Below are positions 53,333 to 60,212 of a stretch of DNA of 60,212 nt, piece after piece; positions within the stretch are counted from its first letter, which is position 1, and each line of letters starts with the position of its first letter. The notes under the pieces were generated by a model. That model was not told the DNA's origin and searched no databases. It was given only the letters and a program-made list of their open reading frames with translations. The DNA lies in assembly GCA_002309475.1 (NCBI GenBank), contig DBXJ01000077.1:3471-63682 (forward strand), written 5' to 3'. Origin of the DNA: Bacteroidales bacterium UBA1215 (GTDB taxonomy: Bacteria; Bacteroidota; Bacteroidia; Bacteroidales; WCHB1-69). Both the position numbers and the translations under genes were made by a program.

Positions 53333-53991
53333 TTAACGAATCTGACGAATAGTTTCCCAACAATATTGTTTTTTTTCTACCACATATATGTTATCACCCC
53401 AAAATAAACATCCGTCATCGCTTATTTCCGGTTTTATATTTTTTTATCATAAATAAAATTATGTACGCTATTCCAACTATCCGAATCCAACAACCCTAAG
53501 ACAGCATCATCTGAATATGGTAGGAAAAAAAACTTATCAAGATGGAATTTGTCATCCATTATTACGAAGGTCTGATACCTTCTTTTTTCAATGGTTTCTA
53601 TTAAAATATAACGACCTTCCGGAATGGACACTATAGGTTTGCTTAATTCATTCCCTAAAGCTATCCATTTTTTATTCTCATAAAAATCTTCCACTCCATA
53701 GAATTCGCACAATTCCATGCTTTCTTCCTCCTTATTATAAACATAATTTCCGTCTTCGTCTTTTACACTAATAAAGAAATCTATATCACACTCTTCCGGA
53801 AATGCCTGATCCATTATATATGCTATATTATCTGCCGTGTCTCTTAGTTTATATGCTTTTTTCTCCGTAATAGTGTTAATTTTTTCATTTGAAGGAATGG
53901 GAATAAGACAAATTTCACGGGCACCTTTAGTATATACTTCTACAGTAAACTTTGAAAGACCTTTACTATCTTTTTTACTTTGTTTTATCAT
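53333..53991 (-). pseudogene. Uncharacterised gene interrupted by a one-base frameshift
   Basis: As written the frame stops after 185 residues, at the TAA following ..HNFIYDKKI. The stop comes just after a run of seven A on the coding strand (T-run 53439-53445). One added A restores a frame that continues for about 35 codons as KKNIKPEISDDGCLFWGD then NIYVVEKKQYCWETIRQIR and a stop at 53333, giving a 219-residue protein. That tail looks like normal protein and contains no stop. It could be a true pseudogene, a sequencing error in a homopolymer or slippage control. The intact part (MIKQSKKDSKGLSKFTVEVY) has no known family. Confidence 0.65.
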
Positions 53992-54123
53992 TTTGAATTC
54001 ATTTAAAATTTTCGCCTACTCTCTTATGGATTTTCAACTTCTTCCGTTTATGTTATTCTACTTTTTATCAATTCTATATGTTAAAAACTAATTCTATTGC
54101 CATTAATAGTATTAATGATGTTA

Positions 54124-54131
54124 CAAATATA
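54124..54131 (-). promoter_or_regulatory. Possible -7 box for the frameshifted gene
   Basis: TATATTTG on the minus strand, about 130 bases before the start. The 274-base divergent gap also holds the ftsE promoter; nothing else is seen. Confidence 0.35.
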
Positions 54132-54239
54132 TAACAAAAAAACATAAAAAATTAAATAAAGACATTTTTTACTCCAACATTGAACTTATACTTGTTATAA
54201 AAAAAATGAAATTATTGATTTTATATCAATAATTTTTCG

Positions 54240-54247
54240 TACCTTTG
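54240..54247 (+). promoter_or_regulatory. -7 promoter box for the ftsE operon
   Basis: TACCTTTG with ATTG 22 bases upstream. It ends 18 bases before the ftsE start and excludes an in-frame TTG start inside the box. Confidence 0.55.
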
Positions 54248-54265
54248 CAAGATATATTTTTAGCA

Positions 54266-55066
54266 ATGGAATTAGAAAACACTCCGAATCAAGAACAAGA
54301 AAACAATCAAGAAGTTGTTGCACAAGCAAGCGAACAAGCGGAAACTGTTGAAGCAACAGACCAAGCAGTTGCAAAAGAAAATACTGCCACCGGCAACGAA
54401 GCCAATCAACCGGTTATTTATATTTCACATGCCGACATCTATCAAGGCAAGAATTTAATCCTCAACGATATCAATCTCACCGTCAATCGAGGAGAATTTG
54501 TATATGTGATTGGCAAGACAGGTTCCGGCAAAAGCAACCTGTTGAAACTGCTCTATGGCGATGTTCCCGCTGTCAATGGAGAAGTACAGGTCGCCGGCTT
54601 CAACCTTCGTGCCATCAAATCAAAACATATTCAAAAACTTCGTAGAAAATTAGGCATTGTTTTCCAAGATTTTCAAATTCTACAAGATAGAAATGTATAC
54701 GAAAATTTGAAATTTATCACCAAGGTGACTGGTTGGAAAGACAAGGTTGCACGTGATGAACGTATAGAAGACATTCTCACCATGGTGGGATTAAAAACCA
54801 AGGGCTACAAAATGCCCCACCAACTTTCCGGCGGAGAATTGCAAAGGGTCTGCATAGCACGTGCCTTGATCAACAATCCTGAAATTATTTTGGCAGACGA
54901 ACCAACCGGCAACCTTGACCCGGACACCTCCTACGACATTTTTGCCTTGTTTAGAGATATTGCCAAACAAGGCACCTCCGTTCTTGTTGCCACTCACGAT
55001 TATCTAATTATCAACCAAATACCATCTCGTGTTGTTAAAATCGAAGATGGAAAAGTATTTGAATAA
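54266..55066 (+). CDS. ftsE: Cell division ATP-binding protein FtsE with acidic N-terminal extension
   Basis: 266 residues. The ABC domain begins at about residue 50. It carries Walker A G83KTGSGKS, Q-loop IVFQDFQILQ, signature LSGGELQRVCIARAL, Walker B IILADEPTGNLDPD and the H-loop ATHD. FtsE acts with the membrane protein FtsX to activate peptidoglycan hydrolases at the septum; no ftsX gene is beside it. An unusual extension of about 48 residues, rich in Glu, Gln and Ala (QEQENNQEVVAQASEQAE), precedes the ABC domain. I placed the start at the ATG because the earlier TTG falls in the promoter box. It is followed after 2 bases by a glycosyltransferase gene. Confidence 0.88.
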   Translation: MELENTPNQEQENNQEVVAQASEQAETVEATDQAVAKENTATGNEANQPVIYISHADIYQGKNLILNDINLTVNRGEFVYVIGKTGSGKSNLLKLLYGDVPAVNGEVQVAGFNLRAIKSKHIQKLRRKLGIVFQDFQILQDRNVYENLKFITKVTGWKDKVARDERIEDILTMVGLKTKGYKMPHQLSGGELQRVCIARALINNPEIILADEPTGNLDPDTSYDIFALFRDIAKQGTSVLVATHDYLIINQIPSRVVKIEDGKVFE

Positions 55067-55068
55067 AC

Positions 55069-55983
55069 ATGTTGTCAATCCTTATTCCTGTCTATAATTG
55101 GGACGTTAGAAGTTTAGTGGCAGAACTCCACAAACAGGCTACCAACTTAGGCATAGCATTTGAAATTCTCCTTTTGGACGATGCCTCCACCGATGAACGC
55201 ATCAAAGAATTCAACCAAGAATTGAAATTACTAGACAATGTTACTTTGCGGGCATTGCCCTCCAATGCAGGTCGTGCCGTTTCCAGAAATCTATTGGCAC
55301 GCGCTGCCAAATACAAGCACTTGCTGTTTATGGATTGTGATAGTGAACCTGTAGACGGAAAATTTTTAGAACGCTATATTCCTTTCTGCCAACAAAATCC
55401 TGTGGTGGTGTATGGCGGCATACAATATAAGAAAATAAAAGTAAAACCGGCTTATAAACTTCGCTGGACTTATGGCATCGTTTGTGAAGAACGCCCTGCC
55501 AAAGAAAGACGCAAGCAACCCAACTCTCAATTCCACACCTTCAATTTCTTGATTTCAAAGGATTTATTTATGTCAATTCAATTCAATGAAATGCTGAAAC
55601 ACTACGGACACGAAGACACCCTTTTCGGCATAGAATTGACAAAAAAAGGTATTACCGTGCAACATATTGACAATCCGCTTTATCATTTGGATATCAATGA
55701 CAACCAGCAATACATTCAAAAAACACGCTATGGCGTTGAAAATTTGCGTATTCTCCTCAATCAATACGAAGACAAACCTTTGTTGACCAAAGAAATTCGT
55801 TTGTTGAAATACTACCATGTGTTAGAAAAAACAAAAATGGTATGGGTAGGCAGTATGTTTTATCATACTTTCAATCAGTTAATGCTTAAAAATTTCAATG
55901 GTTCACACCCTAATCTCACACTTTTCAATCTCTATAAACTCAGTTATCTTTCCAGTTTGAAATTTCAAAAAGAAGCACTATAA
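55069..55983 (+). CDS. Glycosyltransferase family 2
   Basis: 304 residues. GT-A fold with the opening MLSILIPVYNWDVRSLV, LLLDDASTDERI (nucleotide-sugar binding) and the metal-binding FMDCDSEP. GHEDTLFGIELTKKG corresponds to the acceptor/catalytic ED motif. It transfers a sugar to an unknown acceptor, most likely for envelope polysaccharide or lipid. No membrane helix. It is tightly linked to ftsE and overlaps the radical SAM gene by one base. Confidence 0.9.
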   Translation: MLSILIPVYNWDVRSLVAELHKQATNLGIAFEILLLDDASTDERIKEFNQELKLLDNVTLRALPSNAGRAVSRNLLARAAKYKHLLFMDCDSEPVDGKFLERYIPFCQQNPVVVYGGIQYKKIKVKPAYKLRWTYGIVCEERPAKERRKQPNSQFHTFNFLISKDLFMSIQFNEMLKHYGHEDTLFGIELTKKGITVQHIDNPLYHLDINDNQQYIQKTRYGVENLRILLNQYEDKPLLTKEIRLLKYYHVLEKTKMVWVGSMFYHTFNQLMLKNFNGSHPNLTLFNLYKLSYLSSLKFQKEAL

Positions 55984-57740
55984 TGGCTGACTTGAAACAA
56001 TGGTTGCCGTTAAGTAAAAAAGAACTTGCACTACATGGCTGGGATAGTGTGGATGTGGTGCTCATATCCGGTGATGCCTATGTGGACCATCCTTCATTTG
56101 GAACTGCTATTATCGGAAGAGTGATTGAAAGAGAAGGATTTAAAGTAGCCATTGTTGCACAACCTAATTGGCAGGACGATTTACGAGATTTTAAAAAGTT
56201 TGGCAAACCGAATTTATTTTTCGCCATCACCTCCGGCAATATGGATTCAATGGTCAACCATTATACGGCCGCCAAACGGCTCCGCTCCACCGACGCCTAT
56301 ACTGCCGGCAACCGCAGCGGTTTTCGCCCCGACTATGCCACAACAGTCTATTCTAATATAGTAAGAAAATTATATCCCGATAGCCTAATCATTCTCGGTG
56401 GCATAGAAGCCTCTCTCCGCCGCCTCACCCACTACGACTACTGGTCTGACCAACTCATGCCAAGTATTTTAGACAGCAGCCAAGCCGACTTGCTGATATA
56501 TGGTATGGGAGAACAACCGATAAAAGCCATTTTGGAAATTTTTAGAAAAAATCCCAAGGCAAAAAAATCCGATTTCTATCAAATTGCACAAATTGGCTAC
56601 AAAATTCCGCAACAAGACTTCCTAAGCGACAACAATACATTGTTTTTACATAGTTTTCAACATTGTCAGAAGTCGAAAGAAAGTTTTGCCCACAACTTCA
56701 AACTTTTTGAAATTGAATCCAACAAGAAACATCCGAAAAGATTGGTAGAAGCCAATCAAGACCATTATATTGTCATCAATCCTCCTTTCCCGACCATAAG
56801 CGAAAGCGATTTAGATGCCGTTTACGAACTTCCTTTTACCCGCTTGCCACATCCGAAATACGACAAAAAAGGCGACATTCCGGCATTTTTGATGATACAA
56901 AACTCTATCAATATTCATCGTGGATGCTTCGGGGGATGCAGTTTTTGCACCATTTCCGCCCATCAAGGCAAATTTATTGCCAGCCGCAGTGAAAAATCTA
57001 TCTTATCGGAAGTGGAAAAAGTAAGCCAAATGCCCTATTTTAAAGGTTACATTAGCGATTTGGGAGGCCCTTCCGCCAACATGTACAAGATGAAAGGCAA
57101 CAACGAACAACTCTGCAATACCTGCCAAAGACCTTCCTGTATATTTCCGGAAAAATGTAAGAATTTAAATTTCAACCACTTTCCGCTGATAGAATTGTAT
57201 CAAAAAGCCTGTCGCATCAAAGGTGTGAAAAAAATTACTATCGGCAGTGGCATACGCTACGATTTATTGCTATGTGACCAAGCTGCCGTCAATAAAGCAT
57301 ATCATATTGACCAATATTGTGAATTGGTTATCCGCAATCATGTATCCGGCAGATTGAAAATAGCACCAGAACACACTGAAAAACACGTCCTTGACTGCAT
57401 GAGAAAACCATCTTTTGAGCATTTTTTGCAATTTAAACAACATTTTGACACCATCAATGCCAAATACCACCTCAACCAACAATTGATACCGTATTTTATC
57501 TCTTCTCACCCCGGTTGCACCTATGCAGATATGGTCAATTTGGCAAAAAAGATGAAACAAATCTGCTATCATCCTGAGCAAGTGCAAGATTTTACCCCCA
57601 CCCCCATGACACTTTCGTCAACTATGTATTATACCGGATTAGACCCTTATACGGGCAAAAAGATATTTTGTGAGACCAATGCTCAGAAAAAGAAAAATCA
57701 AAATGCTTGTTTCTTTATCAACAATCACAAAAAGAAATAG
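55983..57740 (+). CDS. YgiQ family radical SAM protein
   Basis: 585 residues. The N-terminal B12-binding-like part starts KQWLPLSKKELALHGWDSVDVVLISGDAYVDHPSFG, and GGIEASLRRLTHYDYWSD is diagnostic of the YgiQ family. The radical SAM cluster motif C-F-G-G-C-S-F-C (CxxxCxxC) follows, with a second Cys group CNTCQRPSCIFPEKC and the C-terminal DUF3362-like end truncated compared with longer homologues. The reaction is unknown. It converges on the next gene with no bases between the two stops. Confidence 0.92.
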   Translation: MADLKQWLPLSKKELALHGWDSVDVVLISGDAYVDHPSFGTAIIGRVIEREGFKVAIVAQPNWQDDLRDFKKFGKPNLFFAITSGNMDSMVNHYTAAKRLRSTDAYTAGNRSGFRPDYATTVYSNIVRKLYPDSLIILGGIEASLRRLTHYDYWSDQLMPSILDSSQADLLIYGMGEQPIKAILEIFRKNPKAKKSDFYQIAQIGYKIPQQDFLSDNNTLFLHSFQHCQKSKESFAHNFKLFEIESNKKHPKRLVEANQDHYIVINPPFPTISESDLDAVYELPFTRLPHPKYDKKGDIPAFLMIQNSINIHRGCFGGCSFCTISAHQGKFIASRSEKSILSEVEKVSQMPYFKGYISDLGGPSANMYKMKGNNEQLCNTCQRPSCIFPEKCKNLNFNHFPLIELYQKACRIKGVKKITIGSGIRYDLLLCDQAAVNKAYHIDQYCELVIRNHVSGRLKIAPEHTEKHVLDCMRKPSFEHFLQFKQHFDTINAKYHLNQQLIPYFISSHPGCTYADMVNLAKKMKQICYHPEQVQDFTPTPMTLSSTMYYTGLDPYTGKKIFCETNAQKKKNQNACFFINNHKKK

Positions 57741-58700
57741 TTACTCAACAGGTTTGTAGTATTCTCTATTTTTATGTTCCCTTGGCACCAGTTCCTTATT
57801 GTCTTTATTTCTACCCTCCACTCCGGGCTTGAACACCCAGCGACCGTCAGTCTCCATAAAAGCATCATTCAATGAAGATTCCGGAACATAATATTGTGGA
57901 ATTTTTGCCAATGATTCGTCCAAAGGTATCAAACGATTGAAGATAATCATATCCGCCGGAATAGTATCGTAAGTATATTTATTGGTTTTTCTATCCTTCT
58001 TTTCCGACCGTTTGGAATAATATTCACGACTATAATCCAATTGCAATTTGGCTCCTTTGCGGACATATTCGAATATGATACGCATCGGTTTGGTTTTGTT
58101 GTAGCCTTTGAACAAGGGTGCACCAAAGGTAGGTGTGCCTTTGTTACTTAACGACAATACTTCTATCACTTTGTACTGTGAAAACATGTTGCCGCCGCTC
58201 CACCCCAACAAGGTATAGTAGGTTTTGCCGCCATATTCTGTCTGCAACAATTTATAATACATGGCACCAAACCAAGAATTATGTGTCAAGCGTTGCGAAG
58301 AGGGATTGGAGATTTTTTTGCTCCTATCTGTCAAGGGAAAAACCAAATAACGTTTTTGCTGTTCGCTATAAGCCTGCAGAAAGCCGAAGCATTCGCAATT
58401 GTTACGGTCATCCAAAACATACCAAGTAAACAACCGCACATTTTTGTCGGGCGATGTCAACACGGAAATGGTTTTCAAAGAATCGAATTTATAATGAAAA
58501 GAATTTTTCATCCCCAACACCTCTTCAAACAAATAAAGCAATTGCTCATTCATTTGATAGCGATTTTCCATGATAGGTTCCGACAGCATTTGTTGATGAA
58601 TACGGATAATAGAATCTTCCAAGACGGCAAATTCCGCCTTGCGTTGTGCCAATAAACACCATGGCAACATAAAGATTATTATCAATAATTTTCTACCCAC
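57741..58700 (-). CDS. Conserved secreted Bacteroidetes protein, unknown function
   Basis: 319 residues with a signal peptide (MGRKLLIIIFMLPWCLLAQ). A helical N-terminal part (IRIHQQMLSEPIMENRYQMNEQLLYLFEEVL) is followed by a beta-rich domain: LTSPDKNVRLFTWYVL, WFGAMYYKLLQTEYGGKTYYTLLGWSGGN, then MRIIFEYVRKGAKLQLDY. It resembles hypothetical proteins widespread in the phylum; I know no function. It is monocistronic. Confidence 0.75.
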   Translation of the reverse strand: MGRKLLIIIFMLPWCLLAQRKAEFAVLEDSIIRIHQQMLSEPIMENRYQMNEQLLYLFEEVLGMKNSFHYKFDSLKTISVLTSPDKNVRLFTWYVLDDRNNCECFGFLQAYSEQQKRYLVFPLTDRSKKISNPSSQRLTHNSWFGAMYYKLLQTEYGGKTYYTLLGWSGGNMFSQYKVIEVLSLSNKGTPTFGAPLFKGYNKTKPMRIIFEYVRKGAKLQLDYSREYYSKRSEKKDRKTNKYTYDTIPADMIIFNRLIPLDESLAKIPQYYVPESSLNDAFMETDGRWVFKPGVEGRNKDNKELVPREHKNREYYKPVE

Positions 58701-58761
58701 AACAAATGTTCTAATATATTGTTAACGAGTAATCGTGTTTTTTATTTTACAAATATTATAT

Positions 58762-58789
58762 AAAAAAGTGCAGGCGGAAAGATTCCGCC
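58762..58789 (-). terminator. Terminator of the efp-lpxD operon
   Basis: GGCGGAA / TTCCGCC stem (7 bp) with a 3-base loop; on the minus strand a run of six T follows after a few bases. Confidence 0.75.
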
Positions 58790-58829
58790 CACTAGTAAGT
58801 ATCATGAAATAAATCTTTATATTCCGCAA

Positions 58830-59804
58830 TTATTTTTTCTTTAATGCGGCTATTTCTTCTTTCAAAGTGTGAATTTCCTGCATCAAATCGGGCAACATTC
58901 TCAAGGCTGCCAATTCTCTCCATTTCTTATTCACTTCTGTTGCCGGCACACCGAAAAGTACTTTGCCACCGGCAGGCACAGATTTATCTACGCCCGACAT
59001 GGCCAAAATGACAGTTCCTTTACCAATGACAAGATCTTTGTTGATAGAAACGCGTCCCCAAATCACACAATCGTCTTCTATTTTGGTAACGCCTGCAATA
59101 GCAGAATGTGCTCCCACCAAACATCTTTTACCGATAGAAGTATCGTGACCTACTTGTACATGATTGTCGAATTTGGTGCCTTCACCTACAAAAGTATCTC
59201 CGGAAACCCCTTTATCTATGGCACACAAAGCTCCTACTTCCACATTGTCTTCTATGACCGTTCTACCACAAGACTCCATCTTATCCCAGCAATCTTCACG
59301 ATGTTTGAAATAGAATGCCTCGCCGCCTATCACACTATTGGATTGAATGATGACATTGTTGCCGATAATAGTATGGTCGTATATGCTGACATTGGCATGT
59401 ATGATACAATTTTTGCCTATGGTAACATTTTCACCGACAAAAACACCCGGTTGAAGAATAGTTCCTTCACCTATTTTTGCTGTCGGGTGAATGTAAACAT
59501 CTTGTGGATGAAAATGGCGAAAATGTTTAACTATTTTCACATAATCTCTAAAAGGATTGTCTGAAACTATCAAAGTTTTACCATGTCTGTCTTCAGGCAC
59601 TTTGTCAATGATGATGAAACCGGCCTTGCTTTTTAATGATTTTTCATAATATTTTGCAAGATCCACAAAGGTAACATCACCATCTTCTACCATGTGAATT
59701 TCGTTGACACCATGAACCATGCCATTTTCGTCACCGACAATTTTTACATGGTTGCCGATAATGTCAACTAATTGTTTTACAGATATAGGTTGTTCAAAAA
59801 TCAT
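58830..59804 (-). CDS. lpxD: LpxD-type UDP-3-O-acylglucosamine N-acyltransferase
   Basis: 324 residues. The LpxD N-terminal domain (uridine-binding, VEDGDVTFVDLAKYYEKSLKSK) is followed by left-handed beta-helix hexapeptide repeats (IGEGTILQPGVFVGENVTIG and following), with the conserved VQVGHDTSIGKRCLVGAHSAIAGV, whose His matches the catalytic His. It would add the second acyl chain in lipid A synthesis. In Bacteroidetes a second LpxD-like gene is often found next to efp, separate from the lpxD-lpxC-fabZ-lpxA cluster. This copy sits 6 bases after efp, so it may be that paralogue rather than the main enzyme. Confidence 0.82.
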   Translation of the reverse strand: MIFEQPISVKQLVDIIGNHVKIVGDENGMVHGVNEIHMVEDGDVTFVDLAKYYEKSLKSKAGFIIIDKVPEDRHGKTLIVSDNPFRDYVKIVKHFRHFHPQDVYIHPTAKIGEGTILQPGVFVGENVTIGKNCIIHANVSIYDHTIIGNNVIIQSNSVIGGEAFYFKHREDCWDKMESCGRTVIEDNVEVGALCAIDKGVSGDTFVGEGTKFDNHVQVGHDTSIGKRCLVGAHSAIAGVTKIEDDCVIWGRVSINKDLVIGKGTVILAMSGVDKSVPAGGKVLFGVPATEVNKKWRELAALRMLPDLMQEIHTLKEEIAALKKK

Positions 59805-59810
59805 TTTTTG

Positions 59811-60212
59811 TTATTCTTTTACTCTTTCTGCGTAACGATTGGTACGTGTATCAACTTTGATGCGTTCTCCTTCATTGATAAACAATGGCACCATAACTTC
59901 CACACCTGTTTCTACAACGGCTCTTTTCAAAGCATTGGTAGCAGTATCACCTTTTACACCCGGTTCGGTATAAGTTACTTGCAACTCTACAAATGCAGGC
60001 ATTTCGCATGTAAGCGGAGTTTCCGACTGAGTATGATACATCATTTCCACTGTTTGACCTTCTTTCAACAAGCCGGGATTGGAAATCATGCTTTCTTCGA
60101 TGGCTATTTGCTCGAAAGTTTCTGCGTGCATAAAGTTATACATGTCTCCTTCTTTGTATAAAAATTGGTAAGGACGACGTTCCACTCTTGCCAAATCGAT
60201 TTTTACACCTGC
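59811..60212 (-). CDS. efp: Elongation factor P, C-terminal part (cut by window edge)
   Basis: About 133 residues are visible; the N-terminal KOW domain with the modified Lys lies outside the right edge. The frame is open to the edge (GVKIDLARVERRPYQFLYKEGDMYNFM), and the following OB domains, with ALKRAVVETGVEVMVPLFINEGERIKVDTRTNRYAERV, are typical of EF-P. EF-P helps ribosomes stalled at polyproline. lpxD follows after 6 bases. Confidence 0.95.
   Translation of the reverse strand, partial: AGVKIDLARVERRPYQFLYKEGDMYNFMHAETFEQIAIEESMISNPGLLKEGQTVEMMYHTQSETPLTCEMPAFVELQVTYTEPGVKGDTATNALKRAVVETGVEVMVPLFINEGERIKVDTRTNRYAERVKE

Noticed and set aside
53837..54091. Plus-strand frame of 84 codons with hydrophobic residues
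   Set aside because: It is antisense to the start of the frameshifted gene and low in complexity.
54245..54265. TTG start for ftsE
   Set aside because: The TTG is part of the TACCTTTG promoter box, so it is not transcribed; ATG 54266 is used.

Overview
The window is about 60 kb of AT-rich DNA from a member of the Bacteroidetes, most likely order Bacteroidales. The evidence is the set of protein families (SDR-type L-threonine dehydrogenase, a TonB-dependent outer-membrane receptor with a carboxypeptidase-regulatory-like domain, DUF4292- and DUF4878-like lipoproteins, the long form of IleRS, an oxaloacetate-decarboxylase/pyruvate-carboxylase-B type carboxyltransferase) and the promoters. Many genes are preceded by the Bacteroidetes -7 box TAnnTTTG, and Shine-Dalgarno sequences are rare. 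Both edges cut genes: mfd on the left, efp on the right.

Layout. 1-3.6 kb (minus): mfd start, a permuted papain-like (YiiX-type) protein, a small lipoprotein and a PpiD/SurA-like periplasmic foldase. 3.9-4.9 kb: L-threonine dehydrogenase. 4.9-6.06 kb: a gene-free patch of degenerate direct repeats and small stem-loops. 6.06-7.9 kb (minus): an rRNA methyltransferase and a second YiiX-type lipoprotein. 8.1-17.9 kb (plus): a small lipoprotein, then a tight run of alaS, TPR-like lipoprotein, PASTA protein, trmB, ProX-type tRNA editing protein, M16 peptidase, porin-like protein and a DUF62 (SAM hydrolase family) protein. 17.9-20.9 kb (minus): tadA, rpoN, an esterase. 21-22 kb: ddl. 22-27.6 kb (minus): ileS with a VWA-like membrane protein. 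27.8-29.9 kb: a small lipoprotein and a large secreted protein. 30-30.8 kb (minus): a protein with two TonB C-terminal domains, divergent from a five-gene operon at 31-38.3 kb (rel, DUF4292-like lipoprotein, queG, asd, patatin/outer-membrane protein). 38.6-43.9 kb (minus): rseP, dxr, TonB-dependent receptor. 44.2-46.8 kb: carboxyltransferase, rsmA. 46.8-48.9 kb (minus): lipoprotein, nadB. 49.1-50.5 kb: MATE exporter. 50.6-54.0 kb: an accessory patch of four uncharacterised genes (an orphan, an HhH-glycosylase-like protein, a BspA-type LRR protein and a frameshifted gene). 54.2-57.7 kb: ftsE, glycosyltransferase, YgiQ-type radical SAM protein. 57.7-60.2 kb (minus): a conserved secreted protein, an LpxD-type acyltransferase, efp.

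Most of the window is housekeeping: translation quality control (alaS, ileS, trmB, tadA, ProX, queG, rsmA, efp), envelope biogenesis (ddl, lpxD, rseP, dxr, porin, patatin, TonB proteins) and stringent response/sigma-54 regulation. I found no rRNA or tRNA gene, no CRISPR array and no intact mobile element. The less ordinary parts are: (i) the accessory patch at 50.6-54 kb, where a one-base homopolymer frameshift splits what reads as a single 219-residue protein; (ii) a promoter/leader of about 115 bases shared by two unrelated small lipoproteins nearly 20 kb apart; (iii) the repeat patch at 4.9-6.06 kb; (iv) a carboxyltransferase whose biotinyl-like domain lacks the biotin lysine. I do not see a clearly recognisable new multi-gene system. 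The accessory patch is the best candidate for one, and the evidence for it is modest.
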